Source: Actinorhabdospora filicis
Lineage (GTDB): Bacteria; Actinomycetota; Actinomycetes; Mycobacteriales; Micromonosporaceae
NCBI RefSeq assembly: GCF_030269765.1
Contig: NZ_BSTX01000002.1
Location: 1,526,309 to 1,590,308 of the forward strand
Length of the DNA: 64,000 nucleotides
Reading direction: 5' to 3'
Positions 26,154 through 33,329 of the stretch are shown here, piece after piece. Position 1 is the stretch's first letter. Every line of letters begins with the position of its first letter. A program made the position numbers and the translations under genes. The notes beneath the pieces are model-generated. The model searched no databases. It was given only the letters and a program-made list of their open reading frames with translations, and had not been told where the DNA came from.

Positions 26154-27380
26154 GTGGACGGCAGCACCGGCGGATCGCCCGCGAGACAGGGGTCGATCCG
26201 GGCGATGAACGAGCGGCTCCTGCTCGACCACATCCGCCGCGGCGAGGGCGTCTCGCGCGCCGACCTCGCCCGCGTCACGGGCCTGTCCAAGCCCACCGTC
26301 TCGGTGGCGCTGGCCAACCTGGAGCGCGCCGGGCTGGTCCGCTCCGCCGGCATCCGCACCGGCGTGCCGGGACCGGCCGCCGTCCTCTACGAGCTGCGCC
26401 CCGAGGCCGGGTTCGTGCTCGGGCTCGACGTGGGACGCCAGTTCCTGCGCGCGGCGATCTGCGACTTCACCGGCGCCGTCCGCGCCCGCGCCACCGTCAA
26501 GGCCCGCGCCACCAGCCCCGGGCGCCTGGCCGGGCTCGCCGAACTCGCCGGGGGCCTGTACGCCGAGGTCGGCATCGGCCCCGGCGACATCACCCAGACC
26601 GTGCTGGGCACCCCGGGCGTCCACGACGCCCGCCGCGACGTCCTCGACCTGGCCGGGTCCCTGCCCGGCTGGGACAAGCCCCTCGTGCTGGCCGAGCTGC
26701 GCCGCGCCTTCGGCGAGAACCTCATGGTGGAGAACGACGTGGACGCCGCCGCGCTCGCCGAGCGCGCGCACGGCCATGGCCGCGAGGTGGACAGCTTCGC
26801 GTTCGTCTCGGTCGGCACCGGCATCGGCATGGGCCTGGTCCTCAATGGGCGCCTGCACCGGGGCGCGCACGGCGCCGCCGGCGAGATCGGGTACCTGCCG
26901 CTGGGCGACGCCGAGACCACCGACACCCGCGACGCCCGGCGCCGCGGCGGTCTGGAGGCCGCGGCCTCGGCCGCCGGGATCGTGCGCGCGGCCCGCCGCA
27001 ACGGCATGCGCGGGGCGGCCTCGGCCCGGCACGTGTTCGCCGCCGCCGACAAGGGCGACGCGACCGCCGCCCGGGTGGTCGCCGAGGAGGCCCGGCTGAT
27101 CGCCAAGGCCATCTGCTCGGTGGTGGCCGTGGTGGACCCGGAGCTGGTGGTGCTGGGCGGCGGCGTCGGCCAGGCCGCCGGGTTCCTCGGCGCGATCTCG
27201 CGCGAGCTGCGCCGGATCGCGCCGGTGCTGCCCGAACTGCGGGTCAGCGCGCTGGGGGTGGACGCCGTGGTGGACGGCTGCCTCGTCGCGGGGGCCGACC
27301 GCGCCTGGAGCGCGGTGGCGGCGGTCCTGGAGAACGGTGAGGAGGGCGCGCCCGGTCCGGCCGGTAAACAGGTTTCCTAA
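26154..27380 (+). CDS. ROK family transcriptional repressor
   Basis: 408 residues from GTG 26154 (GGAGG 6 bp upstream). An N-terminal winged helix (MNERLLLDHIRRGEGVSRADLARVTGLSKPTVS, split over residues 18-50) precedes a ROK sugar-binding domain (LGLDVGRQFLRAAICDF, ENDVDAAALAERAHG, VSVGTGIGMGLVLNGRLHRG, GAAGEIGYLPLGD). The Zn-binding cysteines are also absent here (TTDTRDARRRGG in their place). It probably represses the divergent ROK-kinase/ABC operon until sugar binds. The last codons overlap a ROK-like half-site. Confidence 0.9.
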   Translation: MDGSTGGSPARQGSIRAMNERLLLDHIRRGEGVSRADLARVTGLSKPTVSVALANLERAGLVRSAGIRTGVPGPAAVLYELRPEAGFVLGLDVGRQFLRAAICDFTGAVRARATVKARATSPGRLAGLAELAGGLYAEVGIGPGDITQTVLGTPGVHDARRDVLDLAGSLPGWDKPLVLAELRRAFGENLMVENDVDAAALAERAHGHGREVDSFAFVSVGTGIGMGLVLNGRLHRGAHGAAGEIGYLPLGDAETTDTRDARRRGGLEAAASAAGIVRAARRNGMRGAASARHVFAAADKGDATAARVVAEEARLIAKAICSVVAVVDPELVVLGGGVGQAAGFLGAISRELRRIAPVLPELRVSALGVDAVVDGCLVAGADRAWSAVAAVLENGEEGAPGPAGKQVS

Positions 27381-27491
27381 CGATCAACCGGCCCTTGCCC
27401 TCGAAACGGACACCGGACCCCAAGAGTGACGAGCGCCACTTTCGGGAAATATCCGGAAGACTTTTATATAAGCGCTATACGGACCCATGTG

Positions 27492-27527
27492 CGCTCGATC
27501 CATAGGTTGATGATCATCGATCGAGCG
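27492..27527. promoter_or_regulatory. Inverted repeat upstream of the cysteine-rich peptide pair
   Basis: CGCTCGATC (27492-27500) and GATCGAGCG (27519-27527) are perfect complements, and the 18-nt centre contains the palindrome GATGATCATC. It lies 11 bp before the peptide ATG, downstream of an AT-rich run near 27470. It may be an operator or a 5'-UTR hairpin. Confidence 0.45.
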
Positions 27528-27538
27528 ATGGGAGCGAG

Positions 27539-27754
27539 ATGATGATCAGGGTTCTCGGCAGGGCGGCCGACTCCGTCCTGGGACGGCTGGTGCCGAAGGC
27601 CTCGGCCAGCGCCGACACGAGCTGGACCGAGTGGTGCGGCCCCTGCCAGTGGATCGACGCGTTCGGCAACTACGCCCGCCCGTTCAAGACGTGCCACGTC
27701 GTCGGCGGCACCAGCGGCTGCACGCCGTGCAACACCCTCCGGGTCGGGTGCTGA
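27539..27754 (+). CDS. Small cysteine-rich peptide 1 (RiPP precursor-like)
   Basis: 71 residues. The N-terminal part MMIRVLGRAADSVLGRLVPKASASAD is nearly shared with the next gene and behaves like a leader: basic, amphipathic, ending in small residues. The remaining ~45 residues hold six cysteines and three tryptophans/tyrosines, ending C-x8-C-x2-C-x6-C. Starts are ATG 27539 or 27542 after GGGAGCGAG. I do not recognise a family. The design fits a ribosomally made, possibly disulfide- or enzyme-crosslinked peptide, but no modification enzyme is adjacent. It could also be a small metal-binding protein. Confidence 0.65.
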   Translation: MMIRVLGRAADSVLGRLVPKASASADTSWTEWCGPCQWIDAFGNYARPFKTCHVVGGTSGCTPCNTLRVGC

Positions 27755-27758
27755 GCCC

Positions 27759-27950
27759 GTGCGCGTCATTCGGGGAGCGGCCGACCGCCTGCTGAACCGC
27801 CTGGTCCCCAAGGGCACCGCCGCGGCGAGCGCGCAGGCGAGCTACTACGTCTTCTGCCACTGCGACGGGGTGCACGGCATGTGGAAGAACTGCTCGGTCG
27901 CCGGTTCCTGGTGCACCGAGTGCATCTACATCCGGACGCTCTGCGCCTGA
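27759..27950 (+). CDS. Small cysteine-rich peptide 2 (paralogue of peptide 1)
   Basis: 63 residues from GTG 27759, 4 bp after peptide 1. The leader-like half (RVIRGAADRLLNRLVPKGTAAASA) aligns with peptide 1 at RV(L/I)RGAAD-x-xLxRLVPK. The second half has six cysteines in C-x1-C ... C-x6-C-x2-C-x6-C, matching the C-terminal spacing of peptide 1 but with different residues between. Conserved leader plus diverged, cysteine-locked core is typical of multi-precursor peptide loci. Function unknown. A perfect terminator follows directly. Confidence 0.62.
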   Translation: MRVIRGAADRLLNRLVPKGTAAASAQASYYVFCHCDGVHGMWKNCSVAGSWCTECIYIRTLCA

Positions 27951-27955
27951 GCGCA

Positions 27956-27993
27956 CCGAAGGGGGTGACGCCACCGGGCGTCACCCCCTTCGG
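27956..27993. terminator. Strong bidirectional terminator after the cysteine-rich peptides
   Basis: A perfect 17-bp stem (27956-27972 with 27977-27993) and 4-nt loop lie between the peptide-2 stop (27950) and the convergent AhpD-like stop (28003). Confidence 0.85.
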
Positions 27994-28002
27994 GGCTTCC
28001 GG

Positions 28003-28479
28003 CTATTCGGAGACGGGCCAGGTCCGGGTGGACACGCCGATCATGTTCCACGCGTTGATCGTGACGATCAGGCTCACCAGCGCACCGATCTCCTCCGGGG
28101 TGAACACCTCGGCGACCACCGCGTAGTCCTCGTCGGGCACGTGCGTCACCGACTGCTTCACCAGGCTCTCGGTGAAGGCCAGCGCGGCGCGCTCGCGGGC
28201 GGTGAAGAAGGGCGACTCGCGCCAGACGGCCACCGCGTTGATCCGCTTGACCGACTCCCCGGCCGTGGCCGCGTCCCCACTGTGGAGGTCGGCGCAGTAG
28301 GAGCAGCCGTTCATCTGGGACGCCCGCAGCCGCACCAGCTCGCGCAGCCCGGCGGGGAAGTCCACCGCGTCGAGCTGGCGCTTGGAGGCGTTGTCCAGGT
28401 GCGCCATCGCCTTGGAGAAGATCGCGGCGCTGGCGTCGAAGTCGAGGCGGACGGGAATCGTCACACGCTCATCGGTCAT
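28003..28479 (-). CDS. AhpD-like carboxymuconolactone decarboxylase family protein
   Basis: 158 residues with the active-site helix RELVRLRASQMNGCSYCADLH: CxxC and the following histidine are all present. This marks alkylhydroperoxidase-type members that reduce peroxides or act in thiol exchange. Residues upstream (DFDASAAIFSKAMAHLDNASKRQLDA) and the C-terminal NAWNMIGVSTRTWP fit the ~150-residue family. The gene is alone on its strand, divergent from pnuC. Confidence 0.9.
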   Translation of the reverse strand: MTDERVTIPVRLDFDASAAIFSKAMAHLDNASKRQLDAVDFPAGLRELVRLRASQMNGCSYCADLHSGDAATAGESVKRINAVAVWRESPFFTARERAALAFTESLVKQSVTHVPDEDYAVVAEVFTPEEIGALVSLIVTINAWNMIGVSTRTWPVSE

Positions 28480-28603
28480 GGTGTCTCCTCATATGGGGGC
28501 GACGGTCATCGCCGGCGGATGATCTTACGATCCGCCGCGCCTCCCGTGCGCGTCTCGCTGATCACACCGCTTTTCCCCTTGTGGGCCCGGCACTCCGCCT
28601 TTT

Positions 28604-28620
28604 ATAGTCACTCTGACCAT
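28604..28620 (+). promoter_or_regulatory. Probable NrtR operator upstream of pnuC-nadR-nrtR
   Basis: ATAGTCA (28604-28610) and TGACCAT (28614-28620) form a 17-bp dyad with a 3-bp centre and one asymmetric position, 15 bp before the pnuC ATG. NrtR regulators of NAD metabolism recognise palindromes with GTCA/TGAC cores, and nrtR is the third gene of this operon. Confidence 0.6.
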
Positions 28621-28635
28621 TGAAAGGCGGCCGTG

Positions 28636-29265
28636 ATGGACCTCCTCCAGACACCCCTCTTCACCCTCCTGGGCACCCCCGTCAGCTGGACGGAGGTGCT
28701 CGGCTTCGGCAGCGGCGCGATCTGCGTGTGGCTGGTGGCCCGCCAGCACATCGCCAACTGGCCGGTCGGCATCGCCAACAACGTGTTCTTCATCCTGCTG
28801 TTCGCCACCAGCGGCCTCTACGCCGACGCCGCGCTCCAGCTGGTCTTCATCGCCCTGGCCGCCTACGGCTGGTGGACGTGGGCGCGCGGCACCGGCCCGC
28901 GCGACGCCCTGCCCGTCCGGCGCACCACCCGCGGCGAGTGGATCGGGCTCGTGGCCGCCGGTGCGGCCGGGCTGCTCGGCCTGACGCTGCTGCTGGCCCA
29001 CGCCACCGATTCCACGGTCCCGTTCTGGGACGCGCTGACCACGGTCCTGTCGCTGATGGCGACCTACGGCCAGTGCCGCAAGCGCCTGGAGTCGTGGTGG
29101 CTGTGGATCGCCGCCGACATCGTCTACGTGCCCCTCTACGCCTACAAGGGACTGTTCCTGACCTCGCTGCTCTACGTCGGGTTCATGGTCCTGTGCGCCA
29201 TCGGCCTGCGCGACTGGCGGCGCGACCTGCTCGCGGCCCGGACGGCCGAGGCGGTGGCGTCGTGA
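28636..29265 (+). CDS. pnuC: Nicotinamide riboside transporter PnuC
   Basis: 209 residues, seven to eight hydrophobic helices. Family markers include WTEVLGFGSGAICVWLVARQHIANWPVGIANN near the N-terminus and ESWWLWIAADIVYVPLYAYKGLFLTS near residue 155, the PnuC WxxW/N substrate-path segments. PnuC facilitates nicotinamide riboside entry, driven by intracellular phosphorylation. nadR is directly downstream (GTGA overlap), which supports this assignment. ATG at 28636 is preferred over the GTG one codon earlier. Confidence 0.93.
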   Translation: MDLLQTPLFTLLGTPVSWTEVLGFGSGAICVWLVARQHIANWPVGIANNVFFILLFATSGLYADAALQLVFIALAAYGWWTWARGTGPRDALPVRRTTRGEWIGLVAAGAAGLLGLTLLLAHATDSTVPFWDALTTVLSLMATYGQCRKRLESWWLWIAADIVYVPLYAYKGLFLTSLLYVGFMVLCAIGLRDWRRDLLAARTAEAVAS

Positions 29266-30377
29266 GCCACGGCCTGGTCCTGGGCAAGTTCTATCCCCCG
29301 CACGCCGGGCACCACCACCTGATCCGCTCGGCGGCCGCGAAGTGCGATCACCTCACCGTGCTGGTCTGCGCGTCCACGGTGGAGTCGATCCCCCTGGAGA
29401 CGCGCGTGCGCTGGCTGCGGGAGGAGCACCCGGACGCCGAGGTCGTCGGCACCGTCGACGACGTGCCCGTCGACTACGCCGACCCGGCGATCTGGGCGGC
29501 GCACATGGCGGTGTTCCGCGCCGCCGTGCCCGCGCCCGTCGACGTCGTCTTCACCTCCGAGCACTACGGCGACGAGCTGGCGCGCCGCTTCGGGGCCGTA
29601 CACGTGCCCGTCGACCCGGCGCGCGGGACCTTCCCGGTCAGCGGCACCGCCGTCCGCGCCGACCCGGCGGCCAACTGGCACTTCCTGTCCCCCGCCGTCC
29701 GCGCCGGGCTGGCCCGCCGGGTGGTCGTGGTGGGCGCCGAGTCGACGGGCACGACGACGATGGCGCGCGCCCTGGCTCGCCACTACCGCCGCCGGGGCGG
29801 CGCGTGGGCGTCCACGCGGTGGGTCCCGGAGTACGGGCGCGCCTACAGCGAGGAGAAGCTGACCGCGCTGCGCGCCGCCGACCCGGCGGCGACCTGGGCC
29901 GACGCGGAGTTCACCACCGGCGAGTTCCCGCTCATCGCCGCCCGCCAGAACGCCGACGAGGACCGGGCCGCGCGGCTGGGCTCGCCGGTCCTGTTCTGCG
30001 ACACCGACTCCTTCGCCACCTCCGTGTGGCACGAGCGCTACGTCGGCGGCCCGCACCCGGGCGTCCTGAAGATCGCCGAGGAGGCCGAGCACCACCTGTG
30101 GCTGCTCACCGACCACGTGGACGTGCCCTTCGAGGACGACGGCCTGCGCGACGGCGAGCACCTGCGCCCGTGGATGACCGGCCGGTTCCGCGAGGAGCTG
30201 GAGCGCACCGGGCGTCCCCACATCCTGCTCACCGGCTCGCACCGCCGCCGGCTGGCCGCCGCCGTGCGCGCGGTGGACGCGCTGCTGGCCGGGTGGCGCT
30301 TCACCGCTCCACTCGCTGAAAGCGGGCTCCCGGAGCGCCGATACCCTGAGGGTGACGACGAGTCCGGAGCGGGATGA
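29262..30377 (+). CDS. nadR: NadR-type NMN adenylyltransferase/ribosylnicotinamide kinase
   Basis: 371 residues from GTG 29262, overlapping pnuC. Residues 5-20 hold the nucleotidyltransferase motif GKFYPPHAGHHHL (HxGH), and the ISGTxxR-like VSGTAVR follows near 130. From about 150 a kinase-like domain begins, but its P-loop reads GAESTGTTT: the Walker A lysine is replaced by threonine, so the kinase step may be altered. There is no DNA-binding domain, unlike enterobacterial NadR. It works after PnuC to make NAD from nicotinamide riboside. Stop overlaps nrtR (ATGA). Confidence 0.9.
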   Translation: MSHGLVLGKFYPPHAGHHHLIRSAAAKCDHLTVLVCASTVESIPLETRVRWLREEHPDAEVVGTVDDVPVDYADPAIWAAHMAVFRAAVPAPVDVVFTSEHYGDELARRFGAVHVPVDPARGTFPVSGTAVRADPAANWHFLSPAVRAGLARRVVVVGAESTGTTTMARALARHYRRRGGAWASTRWVPEYGRAYSEEKLTALRAADPAATWADAEFTTGEFPLIAARQNADEDRAARLGSPVLFCDTDSFATSVWHERYVGGPHPGVLKIAEEAEHHLWLLTDHVDVPFEDDGLRDGEHLRPWMTGRFREELERTGRPHILLTGSHRRRLAAAVRAVDALLAGWRFTAPLAESGLPERRYPEGDDESGAG

Positions 30378-31066
30378 GCTACGACAAACATGCCTTCGAG
30401 CCCTTCGCGGTGGCCGTGGACCTGGCGGTGTTCACCGTCCGGGACGGCGCCCTGCGCGTCCTGCTGATCCGGCGCGGCGAGGAGCCGCACGCCGGGCGGT
30501 GGGCGCTGCCGGGCGGGTTCCTGCGCCCGGCGGAGTCGGCCGAGGACGCCGCCGCGCGCGAGCTGGCCGAGAAGACCGGCGTCCCGCCCGAGGGCTGCCA
30601 CCTGGAGCAGCTGCGGACCTACTCCGCGCCCGGCCGCGACCCGCGGATGCGCGTGGTCTCGGTGGCCTACACCGCGCTGGTCCCCGACCCTCCGGAGCCG
30701 CGCGCGGGCACCGACGCCGCCGAGGCGCGCTGGGTGGACTGGCCGGTTGGCGAGTCGCTGGCCTTCGATCACGACGCGATCCTCGCCGACGCCCACGAGC
30801 GGGTCGGCGCGAAGCTGGAGTACACCGGCCTGGCCACCGCCTTCTGCCCGCCGGTGTTCACCCTCGGCGAGCTCCAGGCGGTCTACGAGACGGTGTGGGG
30901 GACGGCGCTGGACCGTCCGAACTTCCGCCGCAAGGTCCTGGCCACGCCGGGTTTCGTGGCGGCGGTGGGCGGTGAGCCCAGGCGCACGGGCGGGCGCGGC
31001 AAACCGGCGGCGCTGTACCGGGCGGGCGGCGCGGTGGCGCTGCATCCGCCGCTGCTGCGTCCCTAG
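30374..31066 (+). CDS. nrtR: Nudix-related transcriptional regulator NrtR
   Basis: 230 residues. The N-terminal Nudix-like domain has GGFLRPAESAEDAAARELAEKTGV, a Nudix box in which the second glutamate of EExG is lysine, as expected for a sensor that binds but does not hydrolyse. The C-terminal winged helix (FTLGELQAVYETVWGTALDRPNFRRKVL) is the NrtR DNA-binding domain. NrtR represses NAD salvage genes and is released by ADP-ribose-type ligands. As the last gene of pnuC-nadR-nrtR it probably controls its own operon through the dyad at 28604-28620. Confidence 0.9.
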   Translation: MSYDKHAFEPFAVAVDLAVFTVRDGALRVLLIRRGEEPHAGRWALPGGFLRPAESAEDAAARELAEKTGVPPEGCHLEQLRTYSAPGRDPRMRVVSVAYTALVPDPPEPRAGTDAAEARWVDWPVGESLAFDHDAILADAHERVGAKLEYTGLATAFCPPVFTLGELQAVYETVWGTALDRPNFRRKVLATPGFVAAVGGEPRRTGGRGKPAALYRAGGAVALHPPLLRP

Positions 31067-31698
31067 CGGGCCAGCCCGGACAGCAGCGCGGCCATGCCCT
31101 GGACGAGGACGCGGCCGCCTTCGTCGGGCCCGTCGAGGATCCAGCCGCGCGCGGCGTGCGTGAGCTCGACGCTGACCAGGCCGTGCATGGCCGTCCACAG
31201 CAGATAGGCGACGCGCTCGGGGTCTCCCCCGGCGAGCGCTCCGGCGCCGATGGCGGCGGTGACCTCGCCGACCAGGAGCGCGAAGGCGCTGCCCATGGCG
31301 CGGTGCTTGAGGCGGGCGGGCGGGTCGAAGTCGGGCAGTGGGCGCTCGAACATGAGGGCGTAGAGGGCGGGGTCGGTCAGCGCGAACTCGCGGTAGGCGG
31401 CGGCGACGGCGAGGATCCGCGTGAGCGGCGGCGCCGGGGCGGTCACGGCGCCGCTCAAGCGCCGCCGCAGTAAGCCGAAGCCGTGGTCGTAGATGGCCTC
31501 CAGGAGGCCCGCGCGGCCGCCGAAGCACGTGTAGATGCCCATGGTGGACGTGCCCGCGGCCCCGGCGACGCGCCGGAGGGTGAGGCGGACGGCGCCTTCC
31601 TCCCGCAGGACCCGGATCCCCGCCGCGAGCAGTTCGGCGTGGGGGTCGGCCGGCTCTCGTGGGGGCCGGTCCCGCGTGGGACTGACATCGGTGGGCAT
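31063..31698 (-). CDS. TetR family regulator with WHG-type C-terminal domain
   Basis: 211 residues. HTH: ELLAAGIRVLREEG, LRRVAGAAGTSTMGIYTCFGGRAGLL. The ligand domain ends with LLWTAMHGLVSVELTHAAR, the W-x-HG motif of the TetR_C WHG group. It overlaps the convergent nrtR stop by 4 bp and lies 63 bp downstream of the NmrA-like gene on the same strand, but no clear target or operator is visible. Confidence 0.87.
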   Translation of the reverse strand: MPTDVSPTRDRPPREPADPHAELLAAGIRVLREEGAVRLTLRRVAGAAGTSTMGIYTCFGGRAGLLEAIYDHGFGLLRRRLSGAVTAPAPPLTRILAVAAAYREFALTDPALYALMFERPLPDFDPPARLKHRAMGSAFALLVGEVTAAIGAGALAGGDPERVAYLLWTAMHGLVSVELTHAARGWILDGPDEGGRVLVQGMAALLSGLAR

Positions 31699-31761
31699 GT
31701 GCTCATGCTAATGGCCGGCGGGCCTCCGTTATCACATTCGCTTCGGCTTCGCCGGGCGGTC

Positions 31762-32613
31762 TCAGACGGCGAGCGCGTCGCGCACGGTCTCCTCCATGGG
31801 CGTGGCGGGCCCGCCGAGGAGGTTCTCCAGGTCGGGGGTCACGGTGGAGAACAGCCCGTCGCGGATGCCGGCCTGGATGCCGGAGATGACGTCGATCCCG
31901 TGCGGTGGGACGCCGAGGTCGGCGAAGACGCGGCGCAGTTCGGGGACGCTCACCGAGCGGTGGGTCAGGGGCCGTCCGGCGGTGCTCGCGGCGGTCGCGC
32001 ACATCTCGTCGAGGCTCCAGGCGCGGGGTCCGGTGAGTTCGTAGGCGCGTCCCTCGTGGCCGGTGCCGGTGAGGACGGCGGCGGCCGCGCGCGCCAGGTC
32101 GCGGCGGTCGGCCGAGGCGAGGCGCCCGTCGCCGGTGGCGGTGAGCAGTTCGCCGTCCGCGAGTGCCTCGGGCAGGTCGGTGGCGTAGTTCTGGGTGTAG
32201 AGGGCGTGCCGCAGGACGGTGGTGGGCACGCCGGAGGCGGCGAGCGCGATCTCGGTGTCCCAGGCGGGCCGCCCGATGATCTCCGGCGCGGTGGACAGGA
32301 TGCCGGTGTAGACGATGTGGGCGACTCCGGCGCGGGCGGCGGCGTCGATGGCGCGGGCGTGCTGTCCTGCGCGTTCGGTGTGGGTGCCGTTGGCCGACAT
32401 GAGCAGGAGTTTGCCGACGCCGGTGAAGGCGGTGTCGAGGGTCTCGGGGCGGTCGTAGTCGGCGTGGCGGACCTCGCCGCCGTGGGTCCAGGACAGTTTC
32501 GCGGGGTCGCGGACGCCCAGGACGAGTTCGCCGGGGTCGACTCCGGCGTCCAGCAGGCGGGCCGCGATGAGGCTCCCGAGCCGTCCGGTAGCCCCCGTCA
32601 CCATGATCTTCAT
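31762..32613 (-). CDS. NAD(P)H-binding NmrA-like reductase
   Basis: 283 residues. The N-terminal Rossmann motif VTGATGRLGSLIA, the DYDRPETLDTAFTGVGKLLLMS strand and a C-terminal helical part with THRSVSVPELRRVFADLG fit the QorB/NmrA-like atypical SDR family. Members reduce quinones or act as redox sensors. The canonical SDR YxxxK is not obvious (VYTG in its place), as in NmrA-type members. Possibly regulated by the downstream TetR. Confidence 0.85.
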   Translation of the reverse strand: MKIMVTGATGRLGSLIAARLLDAGVDPGELVLGVRDPAKLSWTHGGEVRHADYDRPETLDTAFTGVGKLLLMSANGTHTERAGQHARAIDAAARAGVAHIVYTGILSTAPEIIGRPAWDTEIALAASGVPTTVLRHALYTQNYATDLPEALADGELLTATGDGRLASADRRDLARAAAAVLTGTGHEGRAYELTGPRAWSLDEMCATAASTAGRPLTHRSVSVPELRRVFADLGVPPHGIDVISGIQAGIRDGLFSTVTPDLENLLGGPATPMEETVRDALAV

Positions 32614-32686
32614 GTCGGCGAACCTAACTCCGGCCGGGGTGGGGACGGGGTCGGCCGATCGGGTCCACCGTGGACACGGTTTCGTC

Positions 32687-33322
32687 TCAGACGTAGCCGG
32701 ACTCGTAGGCGGCGATGACGGCCTGGGTGCGGTCGCGGACGCGCAGCTTGGCCAGCACGTTGCCGACGTGGGTCTTGACGGTCTCGGCGCTGACGTAGAG
32801 CTCGGCGGCGATCTCGGCGTTGGTCTTGCCGGTGGCCATGAGCCGCAGGATCTGGCCCTCGCGGTCGGTGAGCCCGGCGTGGTCGAGGGCGCTCTCGCGG
32901 CCGCGGTGGTGCAGGGCGAGGTCGCGGATGGCGGCGGGGAACAGCAGGCTGTCGCCCTGGGCGATGACGCGGACGGCTTCGATGAGCCGTTCGGGGCGGG
33001 CGCGTTTGAGCAGGAAGCCGTCGGCTCCGGCGCGCAGGGCCCGGTAGACGTACTCGTCGTTGTCGAAGGTGGTGACGACGAGGATCTTGGGCGGGTTGGG
33101 GACGGTGGAGACGATCCGCTCGGTGGCCTGGAGTCCGTCCACGGTGGGCATGCGGACGTCCATGAGGATCACGTCGGGGCGGAGGCGGCGGGTCATCTCC
33201 ACGGCGTCGACGCCGTCGGCGGCCTCACCGACGACCTCCAGGTCGGGTTCGGCGTCGAGGATCACCCGCAGGCCGGTGCGGATCAGGACCTCGTCGTCGG
33301 CCAGCAGCACGCGTACGGTCAC
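32687..33322 (-). CDS. NarL/LuxR-type response regulator
   Basis: 211 residues: receiver domain with acidic pocket (ADDE at 8-11), phospho-acceptor D55 in LMDVRMP, and K106. A LuxR helix-turn-helix follows (LTDREGQILRLMATGKTNAEIAAELYVS). It is encoded 7 bp downstream of its sensor kinase, on the same strand, and forms a two-component pair. Targets are unknown. Confidence 0.92.
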   Translation of the reverse strand: MTVRVLLADDEVLIRTGLRVILDAEPDLEVVGEAADGVDAVEMTRRLRPDVILMDVRMPTVDGLQATERIVSTVPNPPKILVVTTFDNDEYVYRALRAGADGFLLKRARPERLIEAVRVIAQGDSLLFPAAIRDLALHHRGRESALDHAGLTDREGQILRLMATGKTNAEIAAELYVSAETVKTHVGNVLAKLRVRDRTQAVIAAYESGYV

Positions 33323-33329
33323 GCGACGA

